This document shows, one piece after another, positions 1-11,809 of a DNA stretch of 64,000 nucleotides (position 1 is its first letter; every line of letters begins with the position of its first letter). Under the pieces are notes generated by a model. The model did no database searches, was not told the DNA's origin, and saw only the letters and a program-made list of their open reading frames with translations. A program made the position numbers and the translations under genes. The stretch is from Ascaphus truei (Eukaryota; Chordata; Amphibia; Anura; Ascaphidae): contig CM071567.1 in the NCBI GenBank assembly GCA_036426205.1, forward strand, positions 293,212,847-293,276,846, read 5' to 3'.

Positions 1-480
1 GGCTACTGGGTGAGTGATAGTACTTCCAACAGTAATGTGGAAGGAGGAAATAGGGCCAGGTTTGGGAGGAAGTATGAGGAGCTCTGTTTTTGCCATGTTA
101 AGTTTAAGTCGGTGGAGGGCCATCCAGGGTGATATAGCAGAGGGACATTCAGACACTTTAGTCTATACAGCAGGTGCAAGGTCAGGAGTAGAAAAGTAAA
201 TGTGTGTGTCATCAGCATAGAGGTGATATTTGAACCCAAAATATGTTATTAGGTTACCTAGAGAGTGTGTAAAGAGAAAAGAGAAGAGGTCCCAGGACAG
301 AGCCCTGGGGTACGCCGTCAGAGAGATCGATAGAGGAGGTGTTTGAAAAAGAGACACTGAAAGTACGATGGGAGAGGTAAGAGGAGATCTAGGATAGCCA
401 AGAGTATGGAGAATGTGAAGGAGAAGAGGGTGGTCCACAGTATCAAATGCTGCAGAGAGGTCAAGCAATAGAGCAGAATG
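1..480 (-). pseudogene. L2/CR1-type LINE reverse-transcriptase fragment
   Basis: Read on the minus strand this encodes the middle of a non-LTR retrotransposon reverse transcriptase. The block DLSAAFDTVDHPLLL (about 465-405) is the catalytic motif A region typical of L2/CR1-like LINEs, and YHLYADDTHIYFSTPDL (about 230-170) is the motif C (xADD) region. The two lie in different frames and the motif B segment between them is degraded, so frameshifts have accumulated and the copy is dead. It continues off the left edge of the window. Family level (L2 versus another CR1-superclade lineage) cannot be settled by eye. Confidence 0.75.
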
Positions 481-2160
481 TGGTCATTCTCCCTCCAAAT
501 AGAGGTAAATTAGAATTTTAATCAGGTAGTGTTAAGACCTGCTAATGGTCATGCCTTGATCTGGCTTGCAAGCTTATAACACTTTGGCCAAAGGGTTGAA
601 CTAAATTACCCATTTTCAAGAGAATATACAAGTATAGGTATTTCACTGTGTATTTTTGTCATATTCGATGTAGCATAGGGCTTTTCTGTCTTTTGTTGTA
701 TACATTTGGCCACGCTCAGTAGCTCTCCTTTTGACACACACACACACACATATATACATATATGTGGTGGGTTTTAGGGTTTCGTGAGCTTGCTGGGATT
801 TTGTACGTTTATTACCAGGAAGTAATACATTGAGAGTTAGGAAAATATAGCATAGTAAACAGTAAACAAAAAGTTATTCAACACATCATAGAAAATATAT
901 GTATATCTATCTCATAATAACCTCACCGTATCTATCTACTTAAATATACAAATTCTCTCTCCAACCAAAACACAAATCCAGCCAACATGACTTGGCAGTG
1001 AATTGTCAGAGTTACAAAAACAGTAAGTTCAAAATCCCTATACACAGAAGATACCCAATGATCCCAAGGTTTCTGCAGGATACCCCCTTTGCAGCCCTAC
1101 AGTATGTTAGAGGTGCAACAACAACAAAACCTCAACTCTTGATGCCAGAGTAAAGAAACAGAACCCCATTACTGCCACTGGGCAAAAACAGTTTAACCCC
1201 TACACTACCAGACGAGTAAAGCAACCCTGTGGTGTATTTCCATGGTGTGCTGCTGCACAGCAGGAATGCAGACACATGATGGAACAGGAGCACACCTAGA
1301 CAACAGAAGTGCTCAAAGCACTGAAGTCCCTTAAAGAGATGGCCATTAGTACATTTACACAACAAACAAATACTGGAGAATGTGTCATGTAGTCGAAGAC
1401 TACAAACAGTACTTAATACATTTAATTATGAGCAGGGGTACTTTAACAGTTTTAATATTTTAAACTGCCATTTCTTTAAAAAAATAACATTTACAAAAAA
1501 AAGTCTTACATTTACAAAACAGTATTAACTTAAACACATTAAGACAAAGTTTAATGCACGTTTAAAAATGATATATTGTTTGATGCCAGATTTACTGTAT
1601 CTGACTACACATGAAGTATATGAGATAAATAATAATATCCCTATTCCATTATATTTAACATTAGAAGAAACAGTGCTAAATTAGGTATTTTAAGTCTTAA
1701 CACTACTTATGTTATTAACCTAAAAAAAAAAAACATTCTGTCAACTTATCAAAAGAGCAACATAAAGCAGTATTAATTTTATTTAAACCACGATCTTGAG
1801 GAAACATGGTGTGTTTTTGCCCAAGTAACTGCTGCAAGGAAGAAAACGGGATTTGCAATAGGATTTGTACTATTAATATTTGTTTTACACATACACGTAC
1901 TGTATAGTAATAGGTTGACAAAAAGTCATATTTCAAATTCTAACATACTGCAAATAAGCCAAAAATGTGGTCACCAAACACTGCTTAGTAAGTTAAATAA
2001 CTTTTTCTAGTTCAAGAACACCTGCTATTGCAGAATCTCCCCAACATCCAATATAAACATTTTCTGCAGCACAATATCAAATATGTTTCAACTGTAGATT
2101 CTGGTCTAGTTCTTTTAAGAGAGTGGGAAAATGCATGGATATTACATTGAAAATACAAGG
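481..2160. other. AT-rich intergenic DNA without a recognised gene
   Basis: No convincing coding region. It holds a short (CA)n/(TA)n tract at about 734-763 and a piece of a dispersed repeat at about 805-838 (reads ACCAGGAAGTAATACATTGA). That piece is also present at 34692-34712, next to the two-LTR element. The rest is A/T-rich. If the promoter candidate at 2167-2236 is real, this stretch would be its first intron. Confidence 0.5.
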
Positions 2161-2166
2161 AGAGCT

Positions 2167-2236
2167 ACTTACCTATTGATCCTGCCAGATAAGAGGCTGT
2201 GATGGCATGTGCCCACGTATCCTCAGCTCTTATATA
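2167..2236 (-). promoter_or_regulatory. Candidate TATA promoter with short non-coding first exon and splice donor
   Basis: On the minus strand a TATATAAG box (2236-2229) is followed, with start-site spacing of about 30 bases, by a short segment ending in ATAG|GTAAGT (donor at 2172-2167), a near-perfect 5' splice site. This arrangement fits a very short untranslated first exon of a gene running leftward. No coding exon was found in the 2.1 kb downstream inside the window. It may instead belong to an unrecognised LTR or other repeat. The inference rests only on motif spacing. Confidence 0.3.
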
Positions 2237-2467
2237 CAGGGTGGCAGAGAGTAAAATGGGATGTCATCACACACCCAGGTCACACAATGGCATTCCTCCC
2301 CTGCACTTCCAAGGCACTGCCTACCTGTCTGCCTCTTAAACCCAATGATCCCAATCAGCACTTTCAAATCAGGGAGGTAATAATTCCCTAATGTCACCTC
2401 ATTTCGACTCCCCCTTGTCAGTCTCTTTTCCATGGTGATGAGTGGGAGCAGGAGCTCTTTGTAAACA

Positions 2468-2487
2468 CTTGATAACTGCTCAGTTAT
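2468..2487. repeat. Near-perfect 20-bp palindrome with GATA and MYB-like sites
   Basis: TGATAACTG and its complement CAGTTATCA flank two bases. Each arm contains a GATA core complement (TATC/GATA) and a TAACTG MYB-like core. It lies about 240 bp upstream of the TATA candidate, so it could be a regulatory element of that promoter. No function is shown. Confidence 0.4.
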
Positions 2488-2489
2488 CA

Positions 2490-4247
2490 GCAGTGGGGTC
2501 AGGCTCATGCCCCACATGCCTCAGGCACTCCAAGTGGAGAGGGGGCGGTGCTGCTCTGAAGATCGGCAACCTGCATCATACACATTATCAACAAGCTGGA
2601 TAGCATCAGCAAGTTATAAAGCACAATTCTGTTTCTCTTTACAGTTTTAAAGCAGCAATCTTTTAGTTTAGTTTGCATTGTTTTAGTTTGACCTAATTAG
2701 AACCATTCTATTTTCTGCTCACCTGCCTCCCCCTCCCTCTCTCCCCTTCCTCTCTTTCCCCTCTCTCCCCTTCTCCTCCTGGTTGAAAGTACTGGGCTTA
2801 ATGTTTGCTCCTGGAGAAATAATATGGCAGCCAAATCCTGCAGCTTCCTATTGGACGATACTGGCAACCATATTAATCTCCTCGTGAGGGTGCAACGGTA
2901 CTTTCCCGGTGAATATCTCAGGAACTGGGGTGCTGGAAATAGAGAGGATCAGCTCCGCAGGGCCCGAAATTCCAATTATGTATAAAAGACATGGATCCCA
3001 CCAGTCTCCCCCCCCAAATAATGACAGACACGCTTGGTTTGGGGAAAAACATGGCTACAGCTTTACTTATATTGTAACCTGAGTTTTACCAACTCTTCTT
3101 TACCACCTGCCGGGCAGCCCGACAGTAGTACAGAGCTCCCAGCGGCATCGCTGTAGCTCGTGACTTTCACTGCTCACCATACCAGGTGGAACATAATTAT
3201 TCAAACCAGCCCCAATGAAGGTGCTATTATATGATGTATTGTTATACGTCTTAGTCTCTCTGAGCCTGGCAGGCCCACCACCTGCCACGCCCAAAGGACA
3301 TTTACTCCCTAAATTGCCCTGGGCACCACCATAGAGCTAGCCGCTCTACGACCTCCTGCATGTTCATGTTAAATACAGTATATACTCTCTCCGATATCCG
3401 ACAAGTGTACCTTTTCAAAACCACCCTGGTATTTCCTTCTGTAACTCTAAGTGCCTTGCTGCGTATTCACCCATCCTTTTCTACCTTTCCCGTGGCCTTG
3501 TTTATCCTCCATTTTTCCAGTGCCCCTTGGTCCCGGCATCACGCCATGCCCATCACGTATGTATATGCTCACCTCATCTGTATGACAATGTAACCTCTGT
3601 TGTTTCACCAATTCCATCAATCCTTTTATCCGATACCAAACTTACTTGGCCAACCTGCTTTGTTTGGAATTCGAGCCAAAAGCCGCGTAGATGCTCCTGT
3701 GACTGACCCCAGAAGGCTATATAAACCCACATGATACTGCACCACTCCATACTAGAATGAAAGAAATAACAGTTCAGGTATTGTACACCCGAATCTGTTA
3801 TCCGATGTCCGTTATGTCGTTGGCCACTACTCTCAGTCATTTCCACACATACTGTACCATGCTGTCTTTTAAAAAGAAAGGGCGGAGGGGAGATCAACCC
3901 ACTCCCCTACTATTGTTCCGCACACCAGTGGTCCGCCCGTAAAATCCAGCAAACAACACCCCTGATCCGTCGAAAGTTTGCAAGTCTCCATCCCACACAG
4001 TCTTGTATTCCAATTGATAATTCAGTACGTTAACACCATAATATGCCATGGTTAGGCCGGTTCTATACTGCGTGCGCGTGCTACACAGTGGGCGCGGCAA
4101 TTTTAGTTGGCTGAGGTTAGTCAGCCATTCTATAATGGTGCCGCGCGCGCACGGCAGGGAGAGTGGAACTGGCCGACAGGGGAGAGGATGAGAAAAAGAA
4201 TAAATTTGCGCCGCTACCGCCGCTGAAAATGTGTGTGTGTGTGTATC
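2490..4247. other. Unidentified, probably repetitive DNA
   Basis: Contains a CT-rich run (about 2725-2780), moderately GC-rich sequence without a long reading frame, and a GC/CpG-rich piece at about 4060-4215 that ends in a (GT)n tract. No protein domain was recognised on either strand. The sequence style suggests degraded mobile elements. Confidence 0.4.
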
Positions 4248-4251
4248 TATG

Positions 4252-5075
4252 TGTAACGGGTGTTTCCTCCTTCTGACCCACCCAATCTCACATTGGCCCG
4301 TGTGGTCTAACCGGTCCCCATTACATGATGGTGTATGGTGGTGCACCTGCAGGTAACAGGACTCCTGAGTCTCCTGCACAATGGTATTAGGGGATGTCAT
4401 CAGGAACAGGTAGCTGAGGTAGTGGGTGCGAGTCCTACCTATATCATGTGCAGCGCCTCCACCTCATCAGGATCTATGCTTCCGCAGGGAGATGGTCCTG
4501 GTGAGGAACTCCTTCTCGGTGGTGACTGCCACTGCAGAGTAACCTCACACTCACACAGTGGGGGTATCTTTGAACAGGGCATCTTTATTGATGTACTCGA
4601 TGAAGTAGACTGCCCCATGCAGCTTTCAGCTCTAGCCGCACATTTCTCCGTGCTGTCCCTTTGCCAGGTACGCCCTCCCAATTGGAGTGGGATCCCCTCT
4701 CCCCGTAGGGAGATCACCCCTGTGCCAGGTCCCTGGACACAGTGTGGCCTTGACAGGCTTGATCTGGAAACCAGTGCCACTAGTTACAGCACTAGTGGAC
4801 ACAAAGCTATCCTGCAATCCCTTTCACAGGAGCCAAACACTTTAGCAACAACAACCTAACTTGACAGTGTTGTGCCTTATATACCTCAGGGGGCAGGCAC
4901 ATCTCTGATGTCACTAACCAGGGACTCAGAGCATGCAGCCACTCCCATCCATACATAGGGCACCTCACCAGGGTGTGAGGGAAAACCTCCATAACTACTG
5001 CTGGCATTCCTGTACTTACCAGGGTTTACTGCCAACAGGGAAGATGTCTGCAGTCCATTATTATGCATGGCTACA
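4252..5075 (-). mobile_element. Solo LTR, 824 bp, TSD TATG
   Basis: The plus strand begins TGTAACGGG and ends GGCTACA. It is flanked by the 4-bp duplication TATG (4248-4251 and 5076-5079), as expected for an integrase-inserted LTR. In LTR orientation (minus) it ends with the family's U5-like part, including TGGAGGCGCTGCA (complement of 4449-4462) and a conserved tail that reads GGTTAGACCAC and GCCAATGTGAGATTGGGTGG. The same tail is found in the elements at 22260-27056 and 50177-51940. No internal region remains, so it is a recombined solo LTR. Confidence 0.85.
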
Positions 5076-5987
5076 TATGTATGTACAATGTTATTAAAAC
5101 ATTTATTAAAGTATTTATTTCGAAACTTATTTAAACACACACACACACACACATATACACTCATACACACACATATACACACATATACATACATATACAT
5201 ACACACACACATACATACAGTACCTCACTAAACACACAAAAAGCGTGCGGCACGTGCACGCGCGCGCACGGCCGCACAGAGTATAAAACGGCCCTGAGCT
5301 GTATAGAGAAAGCCTGCTCCCTGAGGAAAATCTGCACCTTGGCCACCAAGTTCCCCACCAGGCTGGAGCATCCAAAACGCCCAATTCTTTACCTTCAGAC
5401 CTGATGTCATTATAACCCGCAAAATGCCACGCTTCACCCTAGGGATCCTATACCCTGTTCCCAATATCTATCTCGATGCCTAGCAAAGAGATAACATCAC
5501 CTTGTTGTATGAATGTTCAGAGATGCCCAATTTTAACCACAAGTAGCAGCCGAAACGCTCCTGGTTCCTTCTTTGGGAGCCTAAAAAGGGGGGAGGGGGG
5601 TACCGCCCCAATCTTGTCATCTTGTAATAACTCCTGTTTACTGTCATCGTTTAACAGATTATAGAGTTGAAACGAATATCCCCTTTCTGATATTATCCCC
5701 ATAGGTATTAAACCTGATTTCTATTTTGTAATATAGCTGCATATATACAGTAGTTGCATCAATGGGTGACTCAGAAGTATGTAACCTGTTGCAAACTTTT
5801 TTCCCTGCGCCCCCCTGCCGGCGGTCCCCTCACCACATTTTAAATTTGCCTGTCTGCTGAAATTTTCTGAGCCTCTGCACGCATGCGGAAGCAGCTGCTA
5901 AAGCCGCGCTGATGACAGATGCAGGGGGTAAGTGCATCTGCTCAGCGCGGCTCAGCATGGCTCAGCACAGCTTAATCTACTATCTAA
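5076..5987. repeat. (AC)n microsatellite and unassigned repeat DNA
   Basis: An (AC)n/(ACATAT)n tract runs from about 5136 to 5220, followed by a CpG-rich piece (about 5245-5300), then mixed sequence. Around 5785-5840 a stretch resembling the CAAACTTTTTTCCCTGCGCCCCC end of the hAT MITE family at 56000-56348 is present, probably a fragment. No gene was recognised. Confidence 0.5.
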
Positions 5988-6244
5988 CCTTGCATCTTCC
6001 ACAGCAGAAATTACCGTTGGGTGTACAAGGCATCCAGGGGATCTCCAAAGGTGTAATAATTGGACTCCCAATGTCACTTGGTGCTAAATAGTGTTACGGT
6101 AAGACCCTACGGTAAGACCCTACGGTAAGACCCTTAAACACTATTTAGCACCAAGTGACATTGGGAGTGCAATTATTACACCTTTGGAGATCCCCTGGAT
6201 GCCTTGTAAACCCAACGGTAATTTCTGCTGTGGAAGATGCAAGG
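5988..6244. repeat. Long inverted repeat at the 5' edge of a truncated PLE
   Basis: Bases 5988-6095 are the near-perfect reverse complement of 6137-6244 (arms of about 108 bp with a few mismatches). The 41-bp spacer is mostly a tandem array of the unit TACGGTAAGACCC (about three copies). The right arm is PLE coding sequence in frame with the GIY-YIG domain that follows, so the left arm is an inverted duplicate of coding DNA. Inverted partial copies at the 5' end are a known habit of Penelope-like elements. Confidence 0.85.
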
Positions 6245-6663
6245 CCTGCAAAATGTTAAATACAGACCGCAAAACATTTCAATCAAACAGCACCAAAGAA
6301 AAATTCACTGTTAAAGATTGCATATCATGCAAATCAACTTATGTAGTCTATCTGCTACAATGCCCCTGTGGGTATCAGTATGTTGGGCGGACCAAAAGAT
6401 TCTTGAGAGTGAGGATTCTAGAACACGCCAGGAACATCAGAATAGGGTTTGAACAACATAGCGTGTCCAGACATTTCAAGTCCAAACATAACTGTGATCC
6501 CTCATTATTAAGCTATTTAGGCATCCAAATTGTTACGTCAGGGAGACGCGGTGGAGATAAAGATAAAAAATTATCCAAGCAGGAAAGCCTGTGGATATAT
6601 AAATTGCAAACTCTGTCTCCACTGGGTCTAAACGAGGAAATTGACATCTGGTCTTTATTCTGA
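6134..6663 (+). pseudogene. Penelope-like element C-terminus with GIY-YIG endonuclease domain
   Basis: An open frame of about 175 codons encodes the C-terminal part of a PLE protein. The N-terminal part has a CxxC-rich knuckle (CCGRCKACK). It is followed by the GIY-YIG core reading VYLLQCPCGYQYVGRT, with downstream Arg and Glu in RVRILEH, and by the conserved tail DKKLSKQESLWIYKLQTLSPLGLNEEIDI, described here by its key residues. The family cleaves target DNA to prime reverse transcription. The reverse-transcriptase half is absent and the frame starts inside the inverted repeat, so this is a 5'-truncated copy with a well preserved endonuclease. The AT-rich sequence to about 6960 is the likely 3' tail. 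Confidence 0.85.
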
Positions 6664-6968
6664 TCTTTATGCAAATACACTTATGTTCCATTACCAGTGA
6701 TTATTAGATTTTTAAATATGCATTTTTCTTTTTAAAACCAAACTTTTTTAAACCATTCTTTTAACGATTTCTCTCTAATTGTCTATGTGTGTTATTATAA
6801 ATTTAGACCATATCATTTTAACATTTAGCATTAGGTAAGAGTATTCTGTGTATGTTTTTTAAAAAATTGAATGTTACTAATTATTGTCTCTTTATTTCTA
6901 GAGCACTTATTTTTAAAGTATTCTGTTTACCTTGTGTTACTACAATAAAATTGTTATTTATAATGTTA

Positions 6969-7289
6969 CAGGCATACCCCGCATTAACGTACGCAATGGG
7001 ACCGGAGCATGTATGTAAAGTGAAAATGTACTTAAAGTGAAGCACTACTTTTTTCCCACTTATCGATGCATGTACTGCACTTCAATCGTCATATATGTGC
7101 AAAACTGATGTAAATAACGCATGTGTAACAGGCTCTATATTCTCCCCGCTTCGGTACAGGTAGGGAGCCGGTATTGCTGTTCAGGATGTGCTGACAGGCG
7201 CATGCGTGAGCTGCCGTTTGCCTATTGAACGATATGTACTTACTCGCGAGTGTACTTAAAGTGAGTGTCCTTAAACCGGGGTATGCCTG
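6969..7289. mobile_element. TA-target MITE (Tc1/mariner-like ends)
   Basis: Terminal inverted repeats CAGGCATACCCCG and CGGGGTATGCCTG are flanked by TA on both sides (6967-6968 and 7290-7291). The 321-bp interior has no reading frame. A second copy lies at 29817-31235, where it is split by an LTR. This copy therefore shows the unoccupied target. Confidence 0.85.
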
Positions 7290-7458
7290 TATATGTTATG
7301 CCGTCCCCTCATATCTCCAGGTGAAGGGCCGCCTGTCTTGATTTTGATCCAGCACTGGACGGGTTATGTCCCTCCAGGTGATTTGGGTTGGGTTAACTAG
7401 TGCGGCCAATCACGGGAGACCTGAGGGTACAAGAAGCGCCCCGGAACTTCCTCCAATA

Positions 7459-7497
7459 TTCCCTGAAGAAGTTTTTCGAAACGAAACGCGTAGGAGA
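7459..7497 (+). ncRNA. Hammerhead-ribozyme-like motif (type I, minimal)
   Basis: The core box CTGAAGA (7463-7469) is followed by an extra A and a helix II of GTTT/AAAC closed by a TTCG tetraloop. Then come GAAA (7483-7486) and the palindrome ACGCGT (7486-7491) as a minimal helix III with the cleavage base A7492. Helix I can form from TTCC (7459-7462) and GGAG (7493-7496). PLEs are known to carry such minimal hammerheads, and the palindromic helix III suggests dimer action. The extra A after the core box is atypical. It probably marks a PLE terminal-repeat remnant extending to about 7990. Confidence 0.6.
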
Positions 7498-8824
7498 GGG
7501 CGCGTTCCATTATTCTCTATACCCATTGTGGTATTTCCCCTTTACACCGCTGAGTTTGGGACTTGCTGCCGGTTCGGTGTTACCCAGCGCGATGCGACTT
7601 CGATACCAAGAGACGCCATCTGATGATGTCAGACACTAACGTGGACTAATCCGGAAGTCGAGGACCTCCTCTGAACGGACGGCGACGGCGGTGATACCGC
7701 TAGGGACCGAGAGGGAACTCTAACAACGAGCTGGCCTCCACGACCCTGTGCCCCTGCCATCAGAGGAAGGATTTCTTAGTCCTGCATCGCGATCGTGACT
7801 TGCTGTGTACAGATGGGTAACATGTCCCAAACATGTCATGCTGTGTAAATATTAATTTGATGTACGTGCAATACTCACCCCTTACTTATAAATTGTTTTT
7901 TTAAATATACTACACTATGAGGTTTTTTTTTGCGCTGTTCTCTTTCTTCTATTTTGTACTAGCTTGGAGTGCTGAGCCTTCCACCAGAACAGCTGCACAA
8001 AACCTCATCAAAATAAGGTTGTATTCACTTTTTTTTTAAGGGTCACATCACCAATTATCTAACTACTATATATGAGCGCAGAATCTTGTTTTTTCACTTT
8101 GTCAGGGTAGCAGCTGCACTGTCTCCGAAGCCAGGAGTTGACGCAGGCTACAATTTCAATAAACGAAAAAATCGTTTTTTGAAGCTGCAGCAGCATCACT
8201 GGGACCTCGGCAGCCAATGAAATCATTCTTGAGAATGATTTCATGACTGCAGCTTGGATCCCTAAGCTGCCGTGTGTAGCCCCGCCCGCCCCCCCCTGCC
8301 TCCTCAACTCCTGAAAAAGTCTGCTGGGGATGAACACACATCACCCAGCAAACTGCCGCCCTCCCTCCCTCCCTCCAATTCCTGCCTCTGGCACCCTGAA
8401 CGAGGCCTAAGCACGCCCTCCCTCCGAAGCCAGCACCCTGAACGAGGACTGAGAAATGAAGCCCAACTACACACTGACACAGATAAACATCTGATTAGTC
8501 CAATTTAAATAAGAGGCGGAGCCAAAATTACAGGTTAAAATGACAGTTAGGCTAAAATGACAGTTTTTCAATACAGATAAACTTCTGCATACAGGTGCAG
8601 CTGCTTCATACTGATATATACCACCACTCGATATTACCATGTCAACATTTCAGTGCATGAAGCCGATATATGCACCACATAATGTACTATAATAATTTAC
8701 TCTAGTAATCGTCTTCTTATCTATCAAGCTCCTGGGAATAAGAAAAATATTACACCTTGATCTTGTATTGTTTTGTAATATTGTATTGTATTGTAATATT
8801 GTTTAGCAATATTACATATATAGC
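7498..8824. other. PLE terminal-repeat remnant and unassigned DNA
   Basis: The part up to about 7990 follows the hammerhead motif and resembles the GC-rich then AT-rich order of the other hammerhead-bearing PLE repeats in the window. At 8217-8244 lies a palindrome of 13-bp arms around TG (arm ATGAAATCATTCT). The remainder, including a CCCT-rich stretch near 8360, has no recognised gene. Confidence 0.4.
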
Positions 8825-8826
8825 TA

Positions 8827-10392
8827 GGGTGACCAGATTTTGAAAATGAAAAACCGGGACACATAAAAAAAATTAATAATACAACAAATGACATTACTAA
8901 AAAATGAATATTATAATGATATTTATCTAATAGTGTCACCATTGATGCTGTATTATTCATTCTACCTCTTCCCATTCTCTCTCTACCTTCTCCCCTTCTC
9001 TCTATCCCTCCCCCCCATTTTATCTCAATCCCCTCCTCTATTCTCTCTCCCTCTCCCTCGTCCATTCTCTCTCCACCCTCCCTCGTCCATTCTCTTTCCA
9101 CCCGCCTCCATCCTCTCTAGCCCCCCATTCTCTCTCTGTCCTGCGCAGACACACAGCCACTGACCTGTACAGACAGACACAGAAACTCACACACACAGCC
9201 AGACCAGCACAGACACACAGACACACAGCCACTGACCTGTACAGACAGACACAGACACACACACACACAGCCAGACCAGCACAGCCACACAGCCACTGAC
9301 CTGCACAGACACACACAGCCACTGATCTGCACAGACAGACCTGCAGACACTCACACAGCCACTGACCTGCCCAGACACACACCTGCCCAGACACACACAC
9401 AGCTACTGACCTGCCCAGACACACACACACACACACACACACACAGCCTCTGACCTGCCCAGACACACACACACACACACACACACACAGCTACTGACCT
9501 GCCCAGAAACACACACAGCTACTGACCTGCCCAGACACACACACACAGCCACTGACCTTCCCAGACACACACAGCCACCGATCTCTTCACAGACACACAC
9601 ACATAGCCACTGACCTGCACAGATACACACACACAGCCACTGACCTGCACAGACACACACAGCCACTGACCTGCACAGACACACACACACAGCCACTGAC
9701 CTGCACAGACACACACACACAGCCACTGACCTGCACACACAAACACACACACACACAGCCCCTGACCTGCCCAGACACACACACAGCCACTGACCTGCCC
9801 AGACACACACACAGCCACTGATCTGCCCAGACACACACACAGCCACTGACCTGCCCAGACATACACACACACAGCCACTGACCTGCCCAGACATACACAC
9901 ACACAGCCACTGACTGACACACACACTCACACACACACACACCAGCTCTGAGGAGCAGCCACAGAGGGGGGGGGCACACACACACACACCAGCTCTGAGG
10001 AGCAGCCACAGAGGGGGGGGGTGTCCTAGTGTGCCCTACCTTGTGGAGCATGGGGGGGGGGGAAGCCATCTTGTGCCCTGGCAGCAGGCACCTCACTTCC
10101 AGCTCTCGCTGCTGAGGCTCCGCTGTCACTAACCCGCACTCACCCTCTGCAGCTAACCCCGACCCACCCTCTGCAGCTAACACCGCCCCACCCTCTGAAG
10201 TCAGACCAGCCTCCGCTCTGTTGTTTCTCTCCTCTCTGCCTGCATTCTCTGCTTCTGCTGGCCCCCCCCTGCTCTGATGGCCAAAACCGGGACAGCCACA
10301 AAAAAAACAAGGACATTTTAAAGAATGCAGGGCAGCCAGGACAGGCATTCAAAAACCGGACTGTCCGGCTAAACTGGGACATCTGGTCACCC
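8827..10392. mobile_element. DNA element with 12-bp terminal inverted repeats filled by minisatellite
   Basis: The ends GGGTGACCAGAT and ATCTGGTCACCC are inverted and flanked by TA (8825-8826 and 10393-10394). Subterminal sequence is also complementary (AAAACCGGGACA-like on both sides). There is no transposase frame. About half of the 1566 bp is a CA-rich tandem repeat, which creates long but meaningless frames. The TA flank suggests a Tc1/mariner-type mobiliser, but the superfamily is uncertain. Confidence 0.7.
9136..9945. repeat. CA-rich minisatellite
   Basis: About 25 imperfect units built on CAGCCACTGACCTG followed by CMCAGACACACACA, with (CA)n of variable length between them. It lies inside the inverted-repeat element. 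A second duplicated block (CCAGCTCTGAGGAGCAGCCA then a G-run) follows at about 9950-10020. Confidence 0.9.
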
Positions 10393-11809
10393 TACATAAG
10401 CCCATAACTGTAAACAATCATATGCCATATTTGTCAAGTGATAGATTCTGTGTGTCACTATTTCAAGCCTGACTCCTTCCTTTTTATTATTACATGTAAT
10501 CATACGGGGTATATTATTACTAGCAGGCTTCACTGGGCCCTTCAGTCCTTGATCCCCTATACCCACACTAGTTCTATGTCTGAATCCCCCCCCACCCCCA
10601 GCTGGGCAAGGATCATGCTGTCCGAATGCAAAATTAATCCTGCCTCCAGCAGACCTGCGCAGCAAGATATATATATATATATATTTTTTTTTTGTGAGAG
10701 AAAGGGAGGACCCCGCATCCACAAGATAGATAATGGCAACTAATTACCGACAAAAAAATCTTACACAGTGATATGTCGGTGGTGCTATAAGGGCAGGTAA
10801 ATATTACCTCTAGGAGCAAATCTAGTAGGCAGGATCCCCTGGTTTGTTCCCCCCCCTTGGGACACGTCATCATGCTCTGAGCTCTGCTCCTTGTCTCCTC
10901 CCTCCATTTTGCTGTGTACCTGACTTTAGGTGATGTATCACTACTTGTGCTGCAGGCTAAGGTGTGCTTTCCTGGCTTATATTGTGTGTCTTTCTTTGAT
11001 TTTTCTTGAAACTGTGTCACTTTTATATACCCAAGACTCAGGGGATATAAGTGTGCTGTTATTTTGTGATTTGACACGTAGCCATAGCCACCTTTGTTTG
11101 GCCTGTTGTCAGCCTCACTGTGTTAACCTGGCAGGTACTCTAGAGTACTTATTTTGTCAATTTTGGCATTTGTATTGTTCCCATTGGGATATACTTGTTG
11201 GAGGATTAATCAAGTTCTGCTACGGACAGGGACCATGCCCTATTTTAATTTTCTGTGCTTTGTTTTTAACCATGTTTTCTGTGACAACCTTCTAATAAAG
11301 ATTATTGTGAGGTGTACGCCAGGCATACTAGAGTGCTTTTTGTTCAGGGCTCTTTTCTCTCTCATAATATATATATATGTTATTTTTTTTTTTTTTAGTG
11401 CCCCTGCACTAAAGGGGACCTCCCAGCCCCCTGGGCACTCTCCTCCCCTTGCTGTTGCACCAAGGAGCAGATGCCCTGCTCGCCAGCGCTTTCAGCCGTC
11501 CTATGCTGCTTGAAGCTCTGCTGGGAAACGCACGCCAAGTGGCTCCCACAGCCAGGCCCGCCGCTGTGCACCGCCCGGTCGGGAAACACAGAAGGAATCA
11601 ATCTTCACTCCGGCGTGCCATATGGAAAGAGGCCCGCTTCCCAGCACACCCCATACATAACGTCCCTTCTGTATTACATCACTGGCTCCTTCCCCCTGGG
11701 CTTATCTCCGTAGCTGCCGGCGGGGAGGAGTGGAGCAAAGGAAGTCAATGTGGAAAGTTCCACAGAGAGGGGGAATGGCGGGGGGGGGGGGGGGGGGATC
11801 CTGCAAAAT
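10393..11809. other. No recognised gene; (AT)n, poly-T and poly-G tracts
   Basis: Contains (AT)n with poly-T at about 10668-10692 and again at 11367-11398, and a G-run at about 11779-11797. A segment at about 10930-11340 has an AATAAAG signal near 11292, which could be the tail of a retroelement. Nothing here has a supported protein. Confidence 0.4.

Noticed and set aside
2168..2190. Resemblance to the 5' end of 18S rRNA (TTGATCCTGCCAG)
   Set aside because: Only about 13 consecutive bases agree and the sequence diverges at once on both sides; a splice donor reading fits better.
6096..6136. Telomere-like CCCTA words
   Set aside because: The unit is 13 bp (TACGGTAAGACCC), not CCCTAA, and is only about three copies long.
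9038..9987. Long cysteine/valine-rich frames on the minus strand
   Set aside because: They are translations of a (CA)n-based minisatellite in several frames, with no start context or domain.
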